Positions 14,006 through 25,406 of a stretch of 64,000 nt of DNA are shown here, one piece after another. Every line of letters starts with the position of its first letter. Position 1 is the first letter of the stretch. The notes below the pieces were generated by a model. The model was not told where the DNA came from and searched no databases. It was given only the letters and a program-made list of their open reading frames with translations. The DNA comes from Pseudomonas parasichuanensis (GTDB lineage Bacteria > Pseudomonadota > Gammaproteobacteria > Pseudomonadales > Pseudomonadaceae), in assembly GCF_021601385.1 (NCBI RefSeq), contig NZ_BQHO01000017.1, forward strand, positions 54,279-118,278, in the 5' to 3' direction. Position numbers and translations under genes: made by a program.

Positions 14006-14410
14006 TTACTTCTTTTTACGCACATAGAGGACCAGATTGTGATCCACCAGCTCGAAGCCGTGCTCGGCAACGATCTCTTTCTGGCGCTTCTCGATTTCGG
14101 CATCGAAGAATTCAATGACTTCACCGCTGTCCACGTTGACCATGTGATCGTGGTGCTTGCCATCCGCCAACTCGAACACGGCGTGGCCGCCATCGAAGTT
14201 GTGGCGCTCCACCAGGCCCGCCGCTTCGAACTGGGTCAGTACGCGGTACACGGTCGCCAAGCCGACATCCTCACCCGCTTCCATCAGCGCCTTGTAGACA
14301 TCCTCGGCACTCATGTGACGCTGCTCGGCGGAGTCGAGCATCTGAAGAATCTTGACTCGAGGCAGGGTTACCTTGAGGCCCGCTTTGCGCAATTCGCTAT
14401 TTTCAACCAT
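14006..14410 (-). CDS. fur: Ferric uptake regulator Fur
   Basis: A 134-aa Fe(II)-dependent repressor of iron uptake. The N-terminal winged helix spans residues ~1-83 (recognition region VGLATVYRVLTQFEAAG). The C-terminal dimerisation domain has the metal site HHDHMVNVDSGEVIEFF. As in other Pseudomonas Fur proteins, the CxxC of E. coli Fur is absent (VDSG replaces it). The start at MVENSELRKAG matches the family; longer frames have no support. It is divergent from bamE. It is the likely regulator of the two siderophore loci further right. Confidence 0.97.
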   Translation of the reverse strand: MVENSELRKAGLKVTLPRVKILQMLDSAEQRHMSAEDVYKALMEAGEDVGLATVYRVLTQFEAAGLVERHNFDGGHAVFELADGKHHDHMVNVDSGEVIEFFDAEIEKRQKEIVAEHGFELVDHNLVLYVRKKK

Positions 14411-14507
14411 GGTCAGCTTTCTCGCCGATGCTGCTTCGCAGCTTCTCTTAATACGGGTATGATCGGGGTTTACGTTGTCCAGCCAAGATAGTGGAAGTCG
14501 CCCACCG

Positions 14508-15029
14508 ATGCAAAACACCAAGCTCTTGCTAACCAGCCTCACCCTTGTGGGACTGCTCGCACTCGCCGGTTGCTCGTTTCCCGGGGTTTACAAAATCGAC
14601 ATCCAGCAGGGCAATGTCGTCACGCAAGACATGATAGACCAATTACGCCCGGGAATGACCCGCCGGCAAGTAAGGTTTATCATGGGCAACCCGCTGATCC
14701 AGGACACCTTCCACACCAATCGGTGGGACTACCTGTACAGCCTGCAGCCGGGTGGCGGCCAGCGCCAGCAAGAGCGCATGAGCATTTTCTTCAACGACAG
14801 CGACCAACTGGTCAGCCTGGCCGGCGACTTCATGCCCGGCGTCAGCCGCGACCAGGAAATCCTCGGTGGCAGCGGCGATACCACGGTCAGCCCGGCGCAC
14901 CAGCCAAGCCAGCAACCGGAAAAACCGGCCAAGCCAGGCTCGCTGGAAGAGACGCTGCAAAAAGAGATCGACACCATCGAGACCACCCCGGTCCCGACGC
15001 CAGCGCCGCTGGAAACCTCGCCGCAATAA
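14508..15029 (+). CDS. bamE: Outer-membrane assembly lipoprotein BamE (OmlA/SmpA)
   Basis: A 173-aa lipoprotein of the BAM complex that inserts beta-barrel proteins. The signal peptide ends in a lipobox, LALAGC, with Cys22 as the lipidated residue. The SmpA/OmlA domain (about 35-115) contains the family segments [18 protein letters not shown] and [12 protein letters not shown]. The C-terminal tail is Pro/Gln rich and less conserved. The start is ATG 14508. Divergent from fur, convergent with ratA through a shared terminator. Confidence 0.95.
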   Translation: MQNTKLLLTSLTLVGLLALAGCSFPGVYKIDIQQGNVVTQDMIDQLRPGMTRRQVRFIMGNPLIQDTFHTNRWDYLYSLQPGGGQRQQERMSIFFNDSDQLVSLAGDFMPGVSRDQEILGGSGDTTVSPAHQPSQQPEKPAKPGSLEETLQKEIDTIETTPVPTPAPLETSPQ

Positions 15030-15044
15030 CCGCAGGCGACAACG

Positions 15045-15074
15045 AAAAAGCCCGGGCACTGCCCGGGCTTTTTA
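15045..15074. terminator. Bidirectional terminator between bamE and ratA
   Basis: AAAAAGCCCGGGCA-CTGCCCGGGCTTTTT, a perfect stem with A and T runs on its flanks, only 15 bp after the bamE stop and 20 bp before the ratA stop. Confidence 0.92.
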
Positions 15075-15093
15075 TTGGGCGGCTGCCGACACC

Positions 15094-15528
15094 TCAGGCA
15101 TACAGCTGCTTGGCACGCTCGCAGAACGCATCGACCATGGTATTGGCAGCCTGGTTGAACAGCGGCCCCAAGGTCGCCCTCACCAAGGCACCGGCGTAGT
15201 CGAACGACAAGTCGAGGCTGATCTTGCAGGCCTTCTCCCCCAGCGGCTTGAACACCCAAAGCCCGTGCAGCTGGGAGAACGGCCCCTCTTCGAGGTTCAT
15301 CTCGATCGACTGCCCCGGCACCAGCACATTGCTTGTGACGAAATGCTGGCTGATGCCACCCTTGGCCACTTCCAGCCTGGCACGCATGTGCGTGTCGCTG
15401 CTTTCGATCACCGTCGAGGCCGAGCACCAAGGCAAGAACGCCGGGTAACTGGCCACATCGTTGACCAGGTCGTAGAGCGCCTGGGCAGGGTAAGGCAGCA
15501 GGGCAGAGCGTTGAATATGGGTAGTCAT
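15094..15528 (-). CDS. ratA: RatA/COQ10-type START-like (SRPBCC) protein
   Basis: A 144-aa START-fold protein with the family N-terminus ([19 protein letters not shown], then YPAFLPWC). In E. coli RatA was reported to bind 50S subunits and block 70S association. Close relatives (COQ10) bind ubiquinone and help respiration, which may be the ancestral role. It lies beside smpB and bamE as usual. In many gammaproteobacteria an rnfH gene sits between ratA and bamE; here only a terminator is present. Confidence 0.88.
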   Translation of the reverse strand: MTTHIQRSALLPYPAQALYDLVNDVASYPAFLPWCSASTVIESSDTHMRARLEVAKGGISQHFVTSNVLVPGQSIEMNLEEGPFSQLHGLWVFKPLGEKACKISLDLSFDYAGALVRATLGPLFNQAANTMVDAFCERAKQLYA

Positions 15529-15689
15529 CCAGGCGTCACTTCCAAACGGGGCGGCAGCGCTTCATAGCGCCTCGAAAACGATTCTGTCAGTCAGAACAAG
15601 GGCTGCATTGTCCGGGATTCACACAACAGGCTCAAGCGCACCTAAACCCCATAGCCGAGGACGCGGCGACTCCCTATAATGCCGCCCCT

Positions 15690-16172
15690 ATGGCTAAGCA
15701 AAAGAAACATCCGACCGGGACCATCGCGCAGAACAAAAAGGCGCGACACGATTACTTCATCGAACACAAGTTCGAGGCCGGGCTGGTCCTGTCCGGTTGG
15801 GAAGTAAAGAGCCTGCGGGCCGGCAAGGCGCACCTGACCGACAGCTATGTGCTGCTCAAGGATGGCGAAGCCTGGCTGTTCGGCAGCCACATCACCCCGC
15901 TGACCACCGCCAGCACCCACGTCATCGCCGACCCGATCCGCACCCGCAAGCTGCTGCTGAACAAGCGCGAGCTTGAGCGCCTCGAAGCGGCCGTGGCGCA
16001 GAAGGGCTACACCTGCGTGGCGATGTCGCTGTACTGGAGCAAGCACCTGATCAAGTGCGAGATCGCGCTCGGCAAGGGCAAGAAGGAGTTCGACAAGCGC
16101 GACACCGTGCGCGAACGCGACTCCAACCGCGAGCTGCAGCGCACCATGCGCAACAAGGGCAAGGAAGAGTAA
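15690..16172 (+). CDS. smpB: SsrA-binding protein SmpB
   Basis: A 160-aa tmRNA partner that binds the tRNA-like domain of ssrA RNA and delivers it to stalled ribosomes. The oligonucleotide-binding barrel core contains [20 protein letters not shown] (about 27-46). The basic C-terminal tail ([19 protein letters not shown], then MRNKGK) folds into the mRNA channel on rescue. The length matches the family. Its RNA partner ssrA is encoded about 8.7 kb downstream on the same strand. Confidence 0.97.
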   Translation: MAKQKKHPTGTIAQNKKARHDYFIEHKFEAGLVLSGWEVKSLRAGKAHLTDSYVLLKDGEAWLFGSHITPLTTASTHVIADPIRTRKLLLNKRELERLEAAVAQKGYTCVAMSLYWSKHLIKCEIALGKGKKEFDKRDTVRERDSNRELQRTMRNKGKEE

Positions 16173-16188
16173 ATCTTCTTTAGCCCAT

Positions 16189-16283
16189 AAGGGCCCTTCG
16201 CGGGTAAACCCGCTCCCACAGGATTGCACTGATACCCAAGACAGTGAAATCCTGTGGGAGCGGGTTTACCCGCGAAGGGGCCC
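16189..16283. repeat. Inverted REP pair
   Basis: CTTCGCGGGTAAACCCGCTC and its inverted copy about 37 bp apart, in the convergent smpB-lldR gap. The sequence family (CGGGTAAACCCG) differs from the CCGGCAAGCCGG family elsewhere in the window. Confidence 0.9.
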
Positions 16284-16291
16284 GCGCGGAT

Positions 16292-17059
16292 TCACCGCCC
16301 GCTGCGCCGCTCCGCCCGCGCCACCCGCTGGGCCTCTTCCTGCGCCTCTTCCAGCACCTCCTGCACATACAGAATGTGCCGGCTGGAAACCTCCCGCGCA
16401 TCCTCCGCACGCCCTTCGACAATCGCTTCGTACAACTCACGGTGCTGCCCGATCAGCATGTCGCGCGTTTCGCTGCGCTGCCGGTACATGCCACCGATAT
16501 TGGTCACCACGTTGCGCTTGAGCAGGTCGAACAAGCCACGAATGGTGTGCAGCAGCACCGCATTGTGGCTGGCCTCGGCGATGGCCAGGTGGAAGTTTGC
16601 ATCGGCCGCGCCCTCCTCCGCCCGGCTGACCTCGTCAACCCGGTTGTAGCAATCCTGCAAGGCATCGAAGGCCACCTTCAACCGCTCGCGGTCCGGCCCG
16701 GTGGCACGCTGCGCCGCGTAATAGGCACATGACGCCTCCAGGGTGTGGCGAAACTCCAGCAAGTCGTGCTGTGCCTGCGGGCTACCCTCGAGCAGCTTGA
16801 GCAGCGGGTCGCTAAAGGTCGAGCCCAGCGACTCGGCCACGTAGTTGCCACCGCCCTGGCGGCTGACCAGCAACCCCTTGGCCACCAGCTTCTGGATCGC
16901 CTCGCGCAACGACGGGCGGGACACCCCGAACTGTTCGGCCAGCGCACGCTCGGCCGGCAGCCGCTGCCCCGAGGTCAGCGTGCCTTCCAGAATCATCCCT
17001 TCCAACCGATCGACGATGTCGTCGGACAGGCGCCGTTGGCGGACCTGATCAAAAACCAT
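16292..17059 (-). CDS. lldR: Lactate-responsive FadR-family repressor LldR
   Basis: A 255-aa GntR/FadR regulator. The N-terminal winged helix (about 8-75) includes LPAERALAEQFGVSRPSLRE. The all-helical FCD ligand domain (about 95-235) has metal-binding His residues in NFHLAIAEASHN and GQHRELYEAI. It is divergent from lldPDE with a palindromic operator between. FadR-type LldR has been shown to repress lldPDE in P. aeruginosa and to be released by lactate; the same is inferred here. Confidence 0.92.
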   Translation of the reverse strand: MVFDQVRQRRLSDDIVDRLEGMILEGTLTSGQRLPAERALAEQFGVSRPSLREAIQKLVAKGLLVSRQGGGNYVAESLGSTFSDPLLKLLEGSPQAQHDLLEFRHTLEASCAYYAAQRATGPDRERLKVAFDALQDCYNRVDEVSRAEEGAADANFHLAIAEASHNAVLLHTIRGLFDLLKRNVVTNIGGMYRQRSETRDMLIGQHRELYEAIVEGRAEDAREVSSRHILYVQEVLEEAQEEAQRVARAERRSGR

Positions 17060-17257
17060 CTACATGCTCTCCACAAACCCCGGCGTGCGGATCCCGGGGG
17101 CGCCTATTCTGCGCCTATCCGGCCTGTGCCGACACCCATCAGTCGGCGATTTTAGCCACCCATCAGGCGCCCGCTCATCGGCATCCGACCAAAGTTTTGC
17201 ACGGGACAAATTGACACACCCGCAATGGCGCTCTTAACCTAGCGACCAGCCATTGTA

Positions 17258-17274
17258 AATTGGTCTTACCAATT
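17258..17274. promoter_or_regulatory. LldR operator
   Basis: AATTGGTCTTACCAATT, a perfect palindrome with a 3-bp centre. It matches the AATTGG-N5-CCAATT operators known for LldR-type regulators. It lies 46 bp before lldP and about 200 bp before lldR, so it can control both. Confidence 0.85.
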
Positions 17275-17319
17275 ATCCAATGCCAGTGCCTTACCAACAA
17301 AAATTAGGGGCCACCCCAT

Positions 17320-18990
17320 ATGCAAACCTGGCAACAACTCTATAGCCCGCTTGGTAGTCTTGGTCTGTCCGCACTGGCGGCGGTCATCCCTATCGTGTTC
17401 TTCTTCCTTGCCCTCGCCGTGTTCCGCCTCAAAGGCCACGTCGCCGGCAGCATCACCCTCGCGCTGTCGATCCTGGTGGCGATCTTCGCCTTCCAGATGC
17501 CTGTCGACATGGCCTTCGCCGCCGCGGGTTATGGCTTCCTCTACGGCCTCTGGCCGATTGCCTGGATCATCGTTGCCGCGGTGTTCCTCTACAAACTCAC
17601 GGTCAAGAGCGGCCAGTTCGAAGTGATCCGCAGCTCGGTGCTGTCGATCACCGACGACCAGCGCCTGCAAGTGCTGCTGATTGGCTTCTGCTTCGGTGCC
17701 TTCCTCGAAGGCGCCGCCGGCTTCGGCGCCCCCGTGGCCATCACCGCCGCGCTGCTGGTAGGCCTGGGCTTCAACCCGCTGTACGCCGCCGGCCTGTGCC
17801 TGATCGCCAACACCGCCCCGGTGGCCTTCGGCGCCCTCGGCATCCCGATCATCGTCGCCGGCCAAGTGACCGGTATCGACGCCTTCCACATCGGCGCCAT
17901 GACCGGCCGCCAGCTGCCACTGCTGTCGCTGTTCGTGCCGTTCTGGCTGGTGTTCATGATGGACGGCCTGCGCGGCGTGAAAGAGACCTGGCCTGCCGCC
18001 CTGGTCGCCGGCCTGAGCTTCGCCGTCACCCAGTACTTCACCTCCAACTTCATCGGCCCAGAGCTGCCCGACATCACCTCGGCCCTGGCCAGCCTGATCG
18101 CCCTGACCCTGTTCCTCAAAGTCTGGCAGCCCAAGCGCTCGTTCAGCGAGGCCAAGGGCAGCGTCGGCGCCGCCGTGGTCCAGTCGAGCGGCAGCCAGCC
18201 AAGCCCCTACAGCTTCGGCGAGATCTTCAAGGCCTGGTCGCCGTTCCTGATCCTCACCGTGCTGGTGACCATCTGGACCCTCAAGCCGTTCAAGGCCGCA
18301 TTCGCCCCGGGCGGTGCGATGTACAACTTCGTGTTCAACTTCGCCATCCCGCACCTCGACCAGCTGGTGATCAAGACCGCCCCGATCGTCGCCGCGCCTA
18401 CCGCCATGCCTGCGGTGTTCAAGCTCGACCCGATCTCCGCCACCGGCACCGCGATCTTCCTCTCCGCGCTGATCTCCATGGCAGTGCTGAAGATCAATTT
18501 CAAAACTGGTCTGACCACTTTTAAAGAGACCTTCTGGGAACTGCGCTGGCCGATCCTGTCGATCGGCATGGTGCTGGCCTTCGCCTTCGTCACCAACTAC
18601 TCGGGCATGTCTTCGACCATGGCCCTGGTACTGGCCGGCACCGGCGCCGCGTTCCCGTTCTTCTCGCCGTTCCTCGGCTGGCTGGGCGTGTTCCTGACCG
18701 GCTCCGACACCTCGTCCAACGCCCTGTTCAGCTCGCTGCAGGCCACCACCGCGCACCAGATCGGCGTCAACGACACCCTGCTGGTAGCCGCCAACACCAG
18801 CGGCGGCGTGACCGGCAAGATGATCTCGCCGCAGTCGATCGCCGTGGCCTGCGCCGCCACCGGCCTGGTGGGCAAGGAATCCGACCTGTTCCGCTTCACC
18901 GTCAAGCACAGCCTGTTCTTCGCCACCATCGTCGGCCTGATCACCCTGATCCAGGCCTACTGGCTCACCGGCATGCTGGTTCATCACTAA
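17320..18990 (+). CDS. lldP: L-lactate permease
   Basis: A 556-aa inner-membrane transporter of the lactate permease (LctP) family that imports lactate with protons. Many hydrophobic helices run along the whole length, with the family segments [20 protein letters not shown] (about 125-144), [17 protein letters not shown] and [14 protein letters not shown]. The gene is the first of an lldP-lldD-lldE run (gaps of 63 and 69 bp) downstream of the LldR operator. Confidence 0.97.
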   Translation: MQTWQQLYSPLGSLGLSALAAVIPIVFFFLALAVFRLKGHVAGSITLALSILVAIFAFQMPVDMAFAAAGYGFLYGLWPIAWIIVAAVFLYKLTVKSGQFEVIRSSVLSITDDQRLQVLLIGFCFGAFLEGAAGFGAPVAITAALLVGLGFNPLYAAGLCLIANTAPVAFGALGIPIIVAGQVTGIDAFHIGAMTGRQLPLLSLFVPFWLVFMMDGLRGVKETWPAALVAGLSFAVTQYFTSNFIGPELPDITSALASLIALTLFLKVWQPKRSFSEAKGSVGAAVVQSSGSQPSPYSFGEIFKAWSPFLILTVLVTIWTLKPFKAAFAPGGAMYNFVFNFAIPHLDQLVIKTAPIVAAPTAMPAVFKLDPISATGTAIFLSALISMAVLKINFKTGLTTFKETFWELRWPILSIGMVLAFAFVTNYSGMSSTMALVLAGTGAAFPFFSPFLGWLGVFLTGSDTSSNALFSSLQATTAHQIGVNDTLLVAANTSGGVTGKMISPQSIAVACAATGLVGKESDLFRFTVKHSLFFATIVGLITLIQAYWLTGMLVHH

Positions 18991-19053
18991 AGTGACAGGG
19001 GCCGGGCGCCCTCACGCGCCCGGCACTCCCCACAAGCAACGCTGCGAGAATCC

Positions 19054-20199
19054 ATGATCATTTCCGCCTCCACCGACTATCGCGCCGCGGCCCAACGCAA
19101 GCTGCCCCCCTTCCTGTTCCACTACGCCGACGGCGGCGCCTACGCCGAGCACACCCTGCGCCACAACGTGTCGGACCTGGCCAGCATCGCCCTGCGCCAG
19201 CGCGTGCTGAACAACATGTCCGAGCTCAGCCTCGAGACCCAACTGTTCAACGAAACCCTGAGCATGCCCGTGGCCCTGGCCCCGGTCGGCCTCACCGGCA
19301 TGTACGCCCGCCGCGGCGAAGTGCAGGCCGCCCGCGCCGCCGCCGCCCATGGCATCCCCTTCACCATGTCCACCGTGTCGGTGTGCCCGATCGAAGAAGT
19401 GGCCCCGGCCATCGATCGGCCGATGTGGTTCCAGCTGTACGTACTCAAGGACCGCGGCTTCATGCGCAACGCCCTTGAGCGCGCCAAGGCCGCCGGCGTG
19501 AAAACCCTGGTGTTCACCGTCGACATGCCCGTGCCCGGCGCCCGCTACCGCGACGCCCACTCCGGCATGAGCGGCGCCAACGGCCCGCTGCGCCGCGTGC
19601 TGCAAGCCATGACCCACCCGCAATGGGCCTGGGACGTCGGCGTGATGGGCCGCCCGCACGACCTGGGCAACATCTCCAAATACCGTGGCAACCCCACGGG
19701 CCTGGCCGACTACATCGGCTGGCTGGGCAACAACTTCGACCCGTCCATCTCCTGGAAAGACCTGGAGTGGATCCGCGAATTCTGGGACGGCCCGATGATC
19801 ATCAAGGGCATCCTCGACGCCGATGACGCCCGCGACGCGGTCAAGTTCGGCGCCGACGGCATCGTCGTCTCCAACCACGGCGGCCGCCAGCTCGACGGCG
19901 TGCTGTCCAGCGCCCGCGCCCTGCCGGCCATCGCCGACGCGGTGAAGGGTGACATCAAGATCCTCGCCGACTCCGGCATCCGCAGCGGCCTCGACGTGGT
20001 GCGCATGATCGCCCTGGGCGCCGACACCGTGCTGATCGGCCGCGCCTTCCTCTATGCCCTGGCCACCCACGGCGAGGCCGGGGTGAAGAACCTGCTGGAG
20101 TTGTTCGAGAAGGAAATGCGCGTGGCCATGGTGCTGACCGGCGCCAAGTCCATCAGCGCGATCACCCGCGACTCGCTGGTCCGCGAACTGGGCGCCTGA
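19054..20199 (+). CDS. lldD: FMN-dependent L-lactate dehydrogenase (quinone)
   Basis: A 381-aa (S)-2-hydroxyacid oxidase family member that oxidises L-lactate to pyruvate and passes electrons to quinone at the membrane. The FMN-binding TIM barrel shows [14 protein letters not shown], the catalytic His in [14 protein letters not shown] (about 275) with its Arg, and the phosphate-binding [20 protein letters not shown]. The starting sequence [20 protein letters not shown] is typical. Confidence 0.97.
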   Translation: MIISASTDYRAAAQRKLPPFLFHYADGGAYAEHTLRHNVSDLASIALRQRVLNNMSELSLETQLFNETLSMPVALAPVGLTGMYARRGEVQAARAAAAHGIPFTMSTVSVCPIEEVAPAIDRPMWFQLYVLKDRGFMRNALERAKAAGVKTLVFTVDMPVPGARYRDAHSGMSGANGPLRRVLQAMTHPQWAWDVGVMGRPHDLGNISKYRGNPTGLADYIGWLGNNFDPSISWKDLEWIREFWDGPMIIKGILDADDARDAVKFGADGIVVSNHGGRQLDGVLSSARALPAIADAVKGDIKILADSGIRSGLDVVRMIALGADTVLIGRAFLYALATHGEAGVKNLLELFEKEMRVAMVLTGAKSISAITRDSLVRELGA

Positions 20200-20268
20200 G
20201 CGCCCGCTACCGCCTGAATACCCGGGGCACGCCGCGCGCCAGACGCCGCGGCCCCGCGAGGAGACTGC

Positions 20269-23079
<2,811 letters not shown>

Positions 23080-23157
23080 TTGTTGGACGAGATCGCGTGA
23101 GGGCGGCCGGGTGCATGCCGGGATATCGGGTGAGGGCCACCAGGTGTTCGCCGATGC

Positions 23158-23442
23158 TTTTGCAGCGCTCTTGAGATCGAGCGCCGCCCGCGCGGCGCAT
23201 CGCTGGCAAGCCAGCTCCCACATCTGTTTCGGGCCAATTATTCCTGTGAAGGTACCGCTGCCCGCCTTGGTGCATGCCTTAAGTCTTGTGAGGGGCCGGC
23301 AACGCCCACCTCGATACCGCGTCATGCCAACAAGGCGGACAGTGAAGATAGAACAGGAGTAACTGGCCCGAAACAGATGTGGGAGCTGGCTTGCCAGCGA
23401 TGCGCCGCGCGGGCGGCGCTCGATCTCATAGGCGCTGCAAAA
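23158..23442. mobile_element. MITE-like element, copy 1 (60-bp perfect terminal inverted repeats)
   Basis: A ~285-bp element: perfect 60-bp inverted repeats (23176-23235 and 23365-23424) flank a 129-bp core. The outer TTTTGCAGCGC/GCGCTGCAAAA ends extend the symmetry with a few mismatches. Each arm contains a REP-like CGCTGGCAAGCCAGC palindrome. A second copy with identical arms and the same core length lies at 60782-61065. No transposase is present; REP-associated transposases (RAYTs) could act in trans. Confidence 0.8.
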
Positions 23443-23615
23443 ACACCGGCAAGCACCTGGCGGCCCTCACCCGAATACCCATCCAGGAATGGCCCTCCAG
23501 CCGTAAGACATTTCCGAACCTGCAACCAAATGCTTCAGCCCAACAACCTTGGGAACTATCCTACGCCCCTGCCGGAAGTTGCTGCGTTGTCGGGGAAATC
23601 CCTCAGGGCTAACTT

Positions 23616-23759
23616 CACCCGGTCGCCACATTTGGTGACCGGGTGTGAGAACCCGTCGCGTAGATAACGGCATTCCAGCTATGGCAGCCGTGCCCGGGCA
23701 GACTTCGGTCTGGCCGAGTTCCTTCTGCGCCTCGGTTTCTCACCCCGTGCACGGCTGCC
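23616..23759 (+). ncRNA. Structured leader/possible small RNA upstream of the DUF3077 pair
   Basis: Starts with a 13-bp hairpin closed by a CATT loop (23616-23645). An 11-bp helix (GGCAGCCGTGC at 23683-23693 pairs with GCACGGCTGCC at 23749-23759) encloses two smaller hairpins, CAGAC-TTCG-GTCTG and CCGAG...CTCGG. It lies 64-207 bp before the small gene at 23823. The remaining 23443-23615 has no gene. A cis-regulatory RNA or stand-alone sRNA is inferred from folding alone. Confidence 0.5.
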
Positions 23760-23822
23760 ACCCTTTGTCCCGTGAGAAAGGCCTGGATGGCAGCATTCTT
23801 GAATTGCGCAGGAGTGTTGACC

Positions 23823-24062
23823 ATGAAAACGATCGTCCCCGACCCACCCCGCTTCTTCCCTTACCTGTCCATCTCCCCCGACCTCACCCCCGAAGCCGCC
23901 CGCACCGAAGCCACCGCCCTGATGGGCTGCCTACGCGAAGTCCTCGACCTCTACTTCGACACCAACAGCGAAGAACAGCGCCGCACCCTGCTGGACACCT
24001 GCATCTACCTCAACCAGCTGCTCTACCCCCTGATCCGCTACGAAACAGGAGCGCAGCCATGA
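23823..24062 (+). CDS. Small Pseudomonas-specific protein of unknown function (79 aa)
   Basis: A 79-aa soluble, mostly helical protein beginning MKTIVPDPPRFFPYLSISPD. It contains one Cys and a hydrophobic C-terminal helix (LLDTCIYLNQLLYPLIRY). I do not recognise a characterised family; the opening resembles small Pseudomonas proteins often paired with DUF3077 genes. Its stop overlaps the next ATG by four bases (ATGA), so the two are translationally coupled. The start at 23823 was preferred to an upstream in-frame ATG at 23772 because the family-like sequence begins there. Confidence 0.65.
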   Translation: MKTIVPDPPRFFPYLSISPDLTPEAARTEATALMGCLREVLDLYFDTNSEEQRRTLLDTCIYLNQLLYPLIRYETGAQP

Positions 24063-24304
24063 CCGAGCCCTCCGCCCACTGGAGCACCGCAGGCGTCACC
24101 ACCTGCCTGGAGCTCTACAGCATCCAGCCCGGCATCCCCTTCCAGCACGCCTTCAGCGAGCTGTCGGTCCTGCTCGGCTGCATCCGCCACCTCACCTGCG
24201 AAGCCGAGATGGAAGGCGACCTGACCGCCGGCGGCACCGCCCGCATCCTCAGCGCCATGGCCAAGGCCCTGATCGACGACCTGGAAATCGGCATGGGCCA
24301 CTGA
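24059..24304 (+). CDS. DUF3077-family small protein (81 aa)
   Basis: An 81-aa protein with the DUF3077 pattern: LYSIQPGIPFQHAFSELSVL followed by a helix ending in MAKALIDDLEIGMGH. DUF3077 proteins are small, Pseudomonas-restricted, often multicopy, and of unknown function. Coupled to the preceding gene by an ATGA overlap. The preceding structured leader may control both genes. A single REP follows about 20 bp downstream. Confidence 0.75.
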   Translation: MTEPSAHWSTAGVTTCLELYSIQPGIPFQHAFSELSVLLGCIRHLTCEAEMEGDLTAGGTARILSAMAKALIDDLEIGMGH

Positions 24305-24323
24305 CCCCAAACCCAACGCCGGC

Positions 24324-24350
24324 CCCTGTGGGAGCCGGCTTGCCGGCGAT
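24324..24350. repeat. Single REP element
   Basis: CTGTGGGAGCCGGCTTGCCG followed by GCGAT, unpaired, immediately after the DUF3077 gene. Confidence 0.85.
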
Positions 24351-24451
24351 TCGAGGGCAAAGCCCTCGCCTTCAATCCACTTGAACCCTCACCACCCCCC
24401 CGCAGTCCACCCAACAGGCCCACCTTCCCGAGGCCTCACGAGGAGACACCC

Positions 24452-24733
24452 ATGAAAGGTACTGCGCTATCCGCCCTGTTCGCGGCCGCCACCCTGCTGG
24501 CCTCGCCCGTATTCGCCGCCGATGACCTGTGCGCCCTCAACCTGCAGAAAATCGACGACGCCATGGCCACCGCCGGCGCCACGTCCGAAGGCATGGACAA
24601 AGCCGTGACCGAACAGGTCGACGAAGCCAAAGCCGCCCAAGCCTCCGGCGACACCAAAGGCTGCATCGCCATCACCAGCAAGGTGCTAGAACGCCTGGAG
24701 AAAGCCGAAAAAGGCAGCGGCAGCGGTACCTGA
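24452..24733 (+). CDS. Small secreted periplasmic protein (93 aa)
   Basis: Encodes a Sec signal peptide (about residues 1-22, LSALFAAATLLASPVFA with cleavage after AFA/A) and a ~70-aa mature domain that is helical, charged and contains two cysteines (CALNLQKIDD and KGCIAITSKVLERLEKAEK), probably joined by a disulfide. It ends in GSGSGT. Function unknown; a similar small protein next to ssrA is expected in P. putida relatives. A clear AGGAG lies just before ATG 24452. Confidence 0.75.
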   Translation: MKGTALSALFAAATLLASPVFAADDLCALNLQKIDDAMATAGATSEGMDKAVTEQVDEAKAAQASGDTKGCIAITSKVLERLEKAEKGSGSGT

Positions 24734-24755
24734 GCCCTGCGCGAGCGGGCGACAG

Positions 24756-24784
24756 TCGACGCCGCCCGCTCAAGCGCGTATACT
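24756..24784 (+). promoter_or_regulatory. Likely sigma-70 promoter of ssrA
   Basis: TATACT at 24779-24784 is a good -10. A weak TCGACG lies 17 bp upstream as the -35. Transcription would begin about 35 bases before the mature tmRNA 5' end, leaving a leader removed by processing. Confidence 0.55.
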
Positions 24785-24826
24785 CCGCCAACGTGCCGAA
24801 AGGTACGGTCAGCTAGAGCTGAGTGT

Positions 24827-25218
24827 GGGGCCGATTAGGATTCGACGCCGGTAGCGAAACTCTAGGTGCATGCCGAGTTGGTAACAGAACTCGTAAATCC
24901 ACTGTTGCAACTTTCTATAGTTGCCAATGACAAAAACTACGAGGGCTACGCTCTCGCTGCGTAAGCAGCTGAGCCCGTCCTCCTGGTAGCTTCGGCTCCA
25001 GCAATCATCAGGGGATGCCTGTAAACCCGAAATGATTGTCATACAGAACAGGATCGTCGTGCAGCACGTTGGGGGCGAAGCGACTAAAACTTACCCAACT
25101 CATCCAAAGCACCCTGCCCGTCGGGCGGCTGCGGATTAAATCAGTAGACACGGCTAAGCATGTAGTACCGACAGCGGAGTACTGGCGGACGGGGGTTCAA
25201 ATCCCCCCGGCTCCACCA
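24827..25218 (+). ncRNA. ssrA: Transfer-messenger RNA (tmRNA)
   Basis: A 392-nt tmRNA that rescues stalled ribosomes with SmpB. The 5' end GGGGCCGATTAGGATTCGAC pairs with the 3' GGCTCC before ACCA. The T-arm GGGGGTTCAAATCCCCC is intact. The tag ORF (24923-24964) begins at the resume codon GCC after TATAGTT and encodes ANDKNYEGYALAA plus TAA. The final 24 bases contain the attachment core of the adjacent island, which restores the full 3' end. Confidence 0.97.
25195..25213. other. attL: left attachment core of the ssrA genomic island
   Basis: GTTCAAATCCCCCCGGCTC, inside the 3' end of ssrA, is repeated exactly at 40796-40814. Between them are the integrase and the island genes. ssrA 3' ends are standard targets of P4-type integrases. 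Confidence 0.88.
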
Positions 25219-25230
25219 AATGATCAATCA

Positions 25231-25255
25231 AAGACGTCCACGGACGTCTTTTTTT
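25231..25255 (+). terminator. Intrinsic terminator after ssrA (island-supplied)
   Basis: GACGTCCACGGACGTC hairpin followed by seven T, 13 bp after the tmRNA CCA. Because it lies to the right of the attachment core, it belongs to the island, which therefore supplies the tmRNA terminator. Confidence 0.85.
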
Positions 25256-25332
25256 GTGCCTGGAAGTCAGTGAAATCAAGGGTTTACTGCTCTTTTGAGG
25301 GCCGCAACGGTTTTTTGAGTTCCAGCCACCCC

Positions 25333-25382
25333 GGTATTCCCGGTGGTATTCCCGGCTACCCAGGGCTAATCTTGGGAATACC
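25333..25382. promoter_or_regulatory. Candidate integrase arm-type sites, left end
   Basis: GGTATTCC at 25333-25340 and 25345-25352 plus an inverted GGAATACC at 25375-25382, just before the integrase. The same octamer occurs twice inside the right end (40723-40742). The position and repetition suggest binding sites of the integrase N-terminal arm-binding domain. Confidence 0.6.
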
Positions 25383-25406
25383 AAAAGGTGTCATGGAGCT
25401 CGTCCC

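Noticed and set aside
23645-23822. Plus-strand frame through the structured leader
   Set aside because: The segment is dominated by paired arms and the small gene's own ATG lies downstream; coding is less likely than RNA structure.
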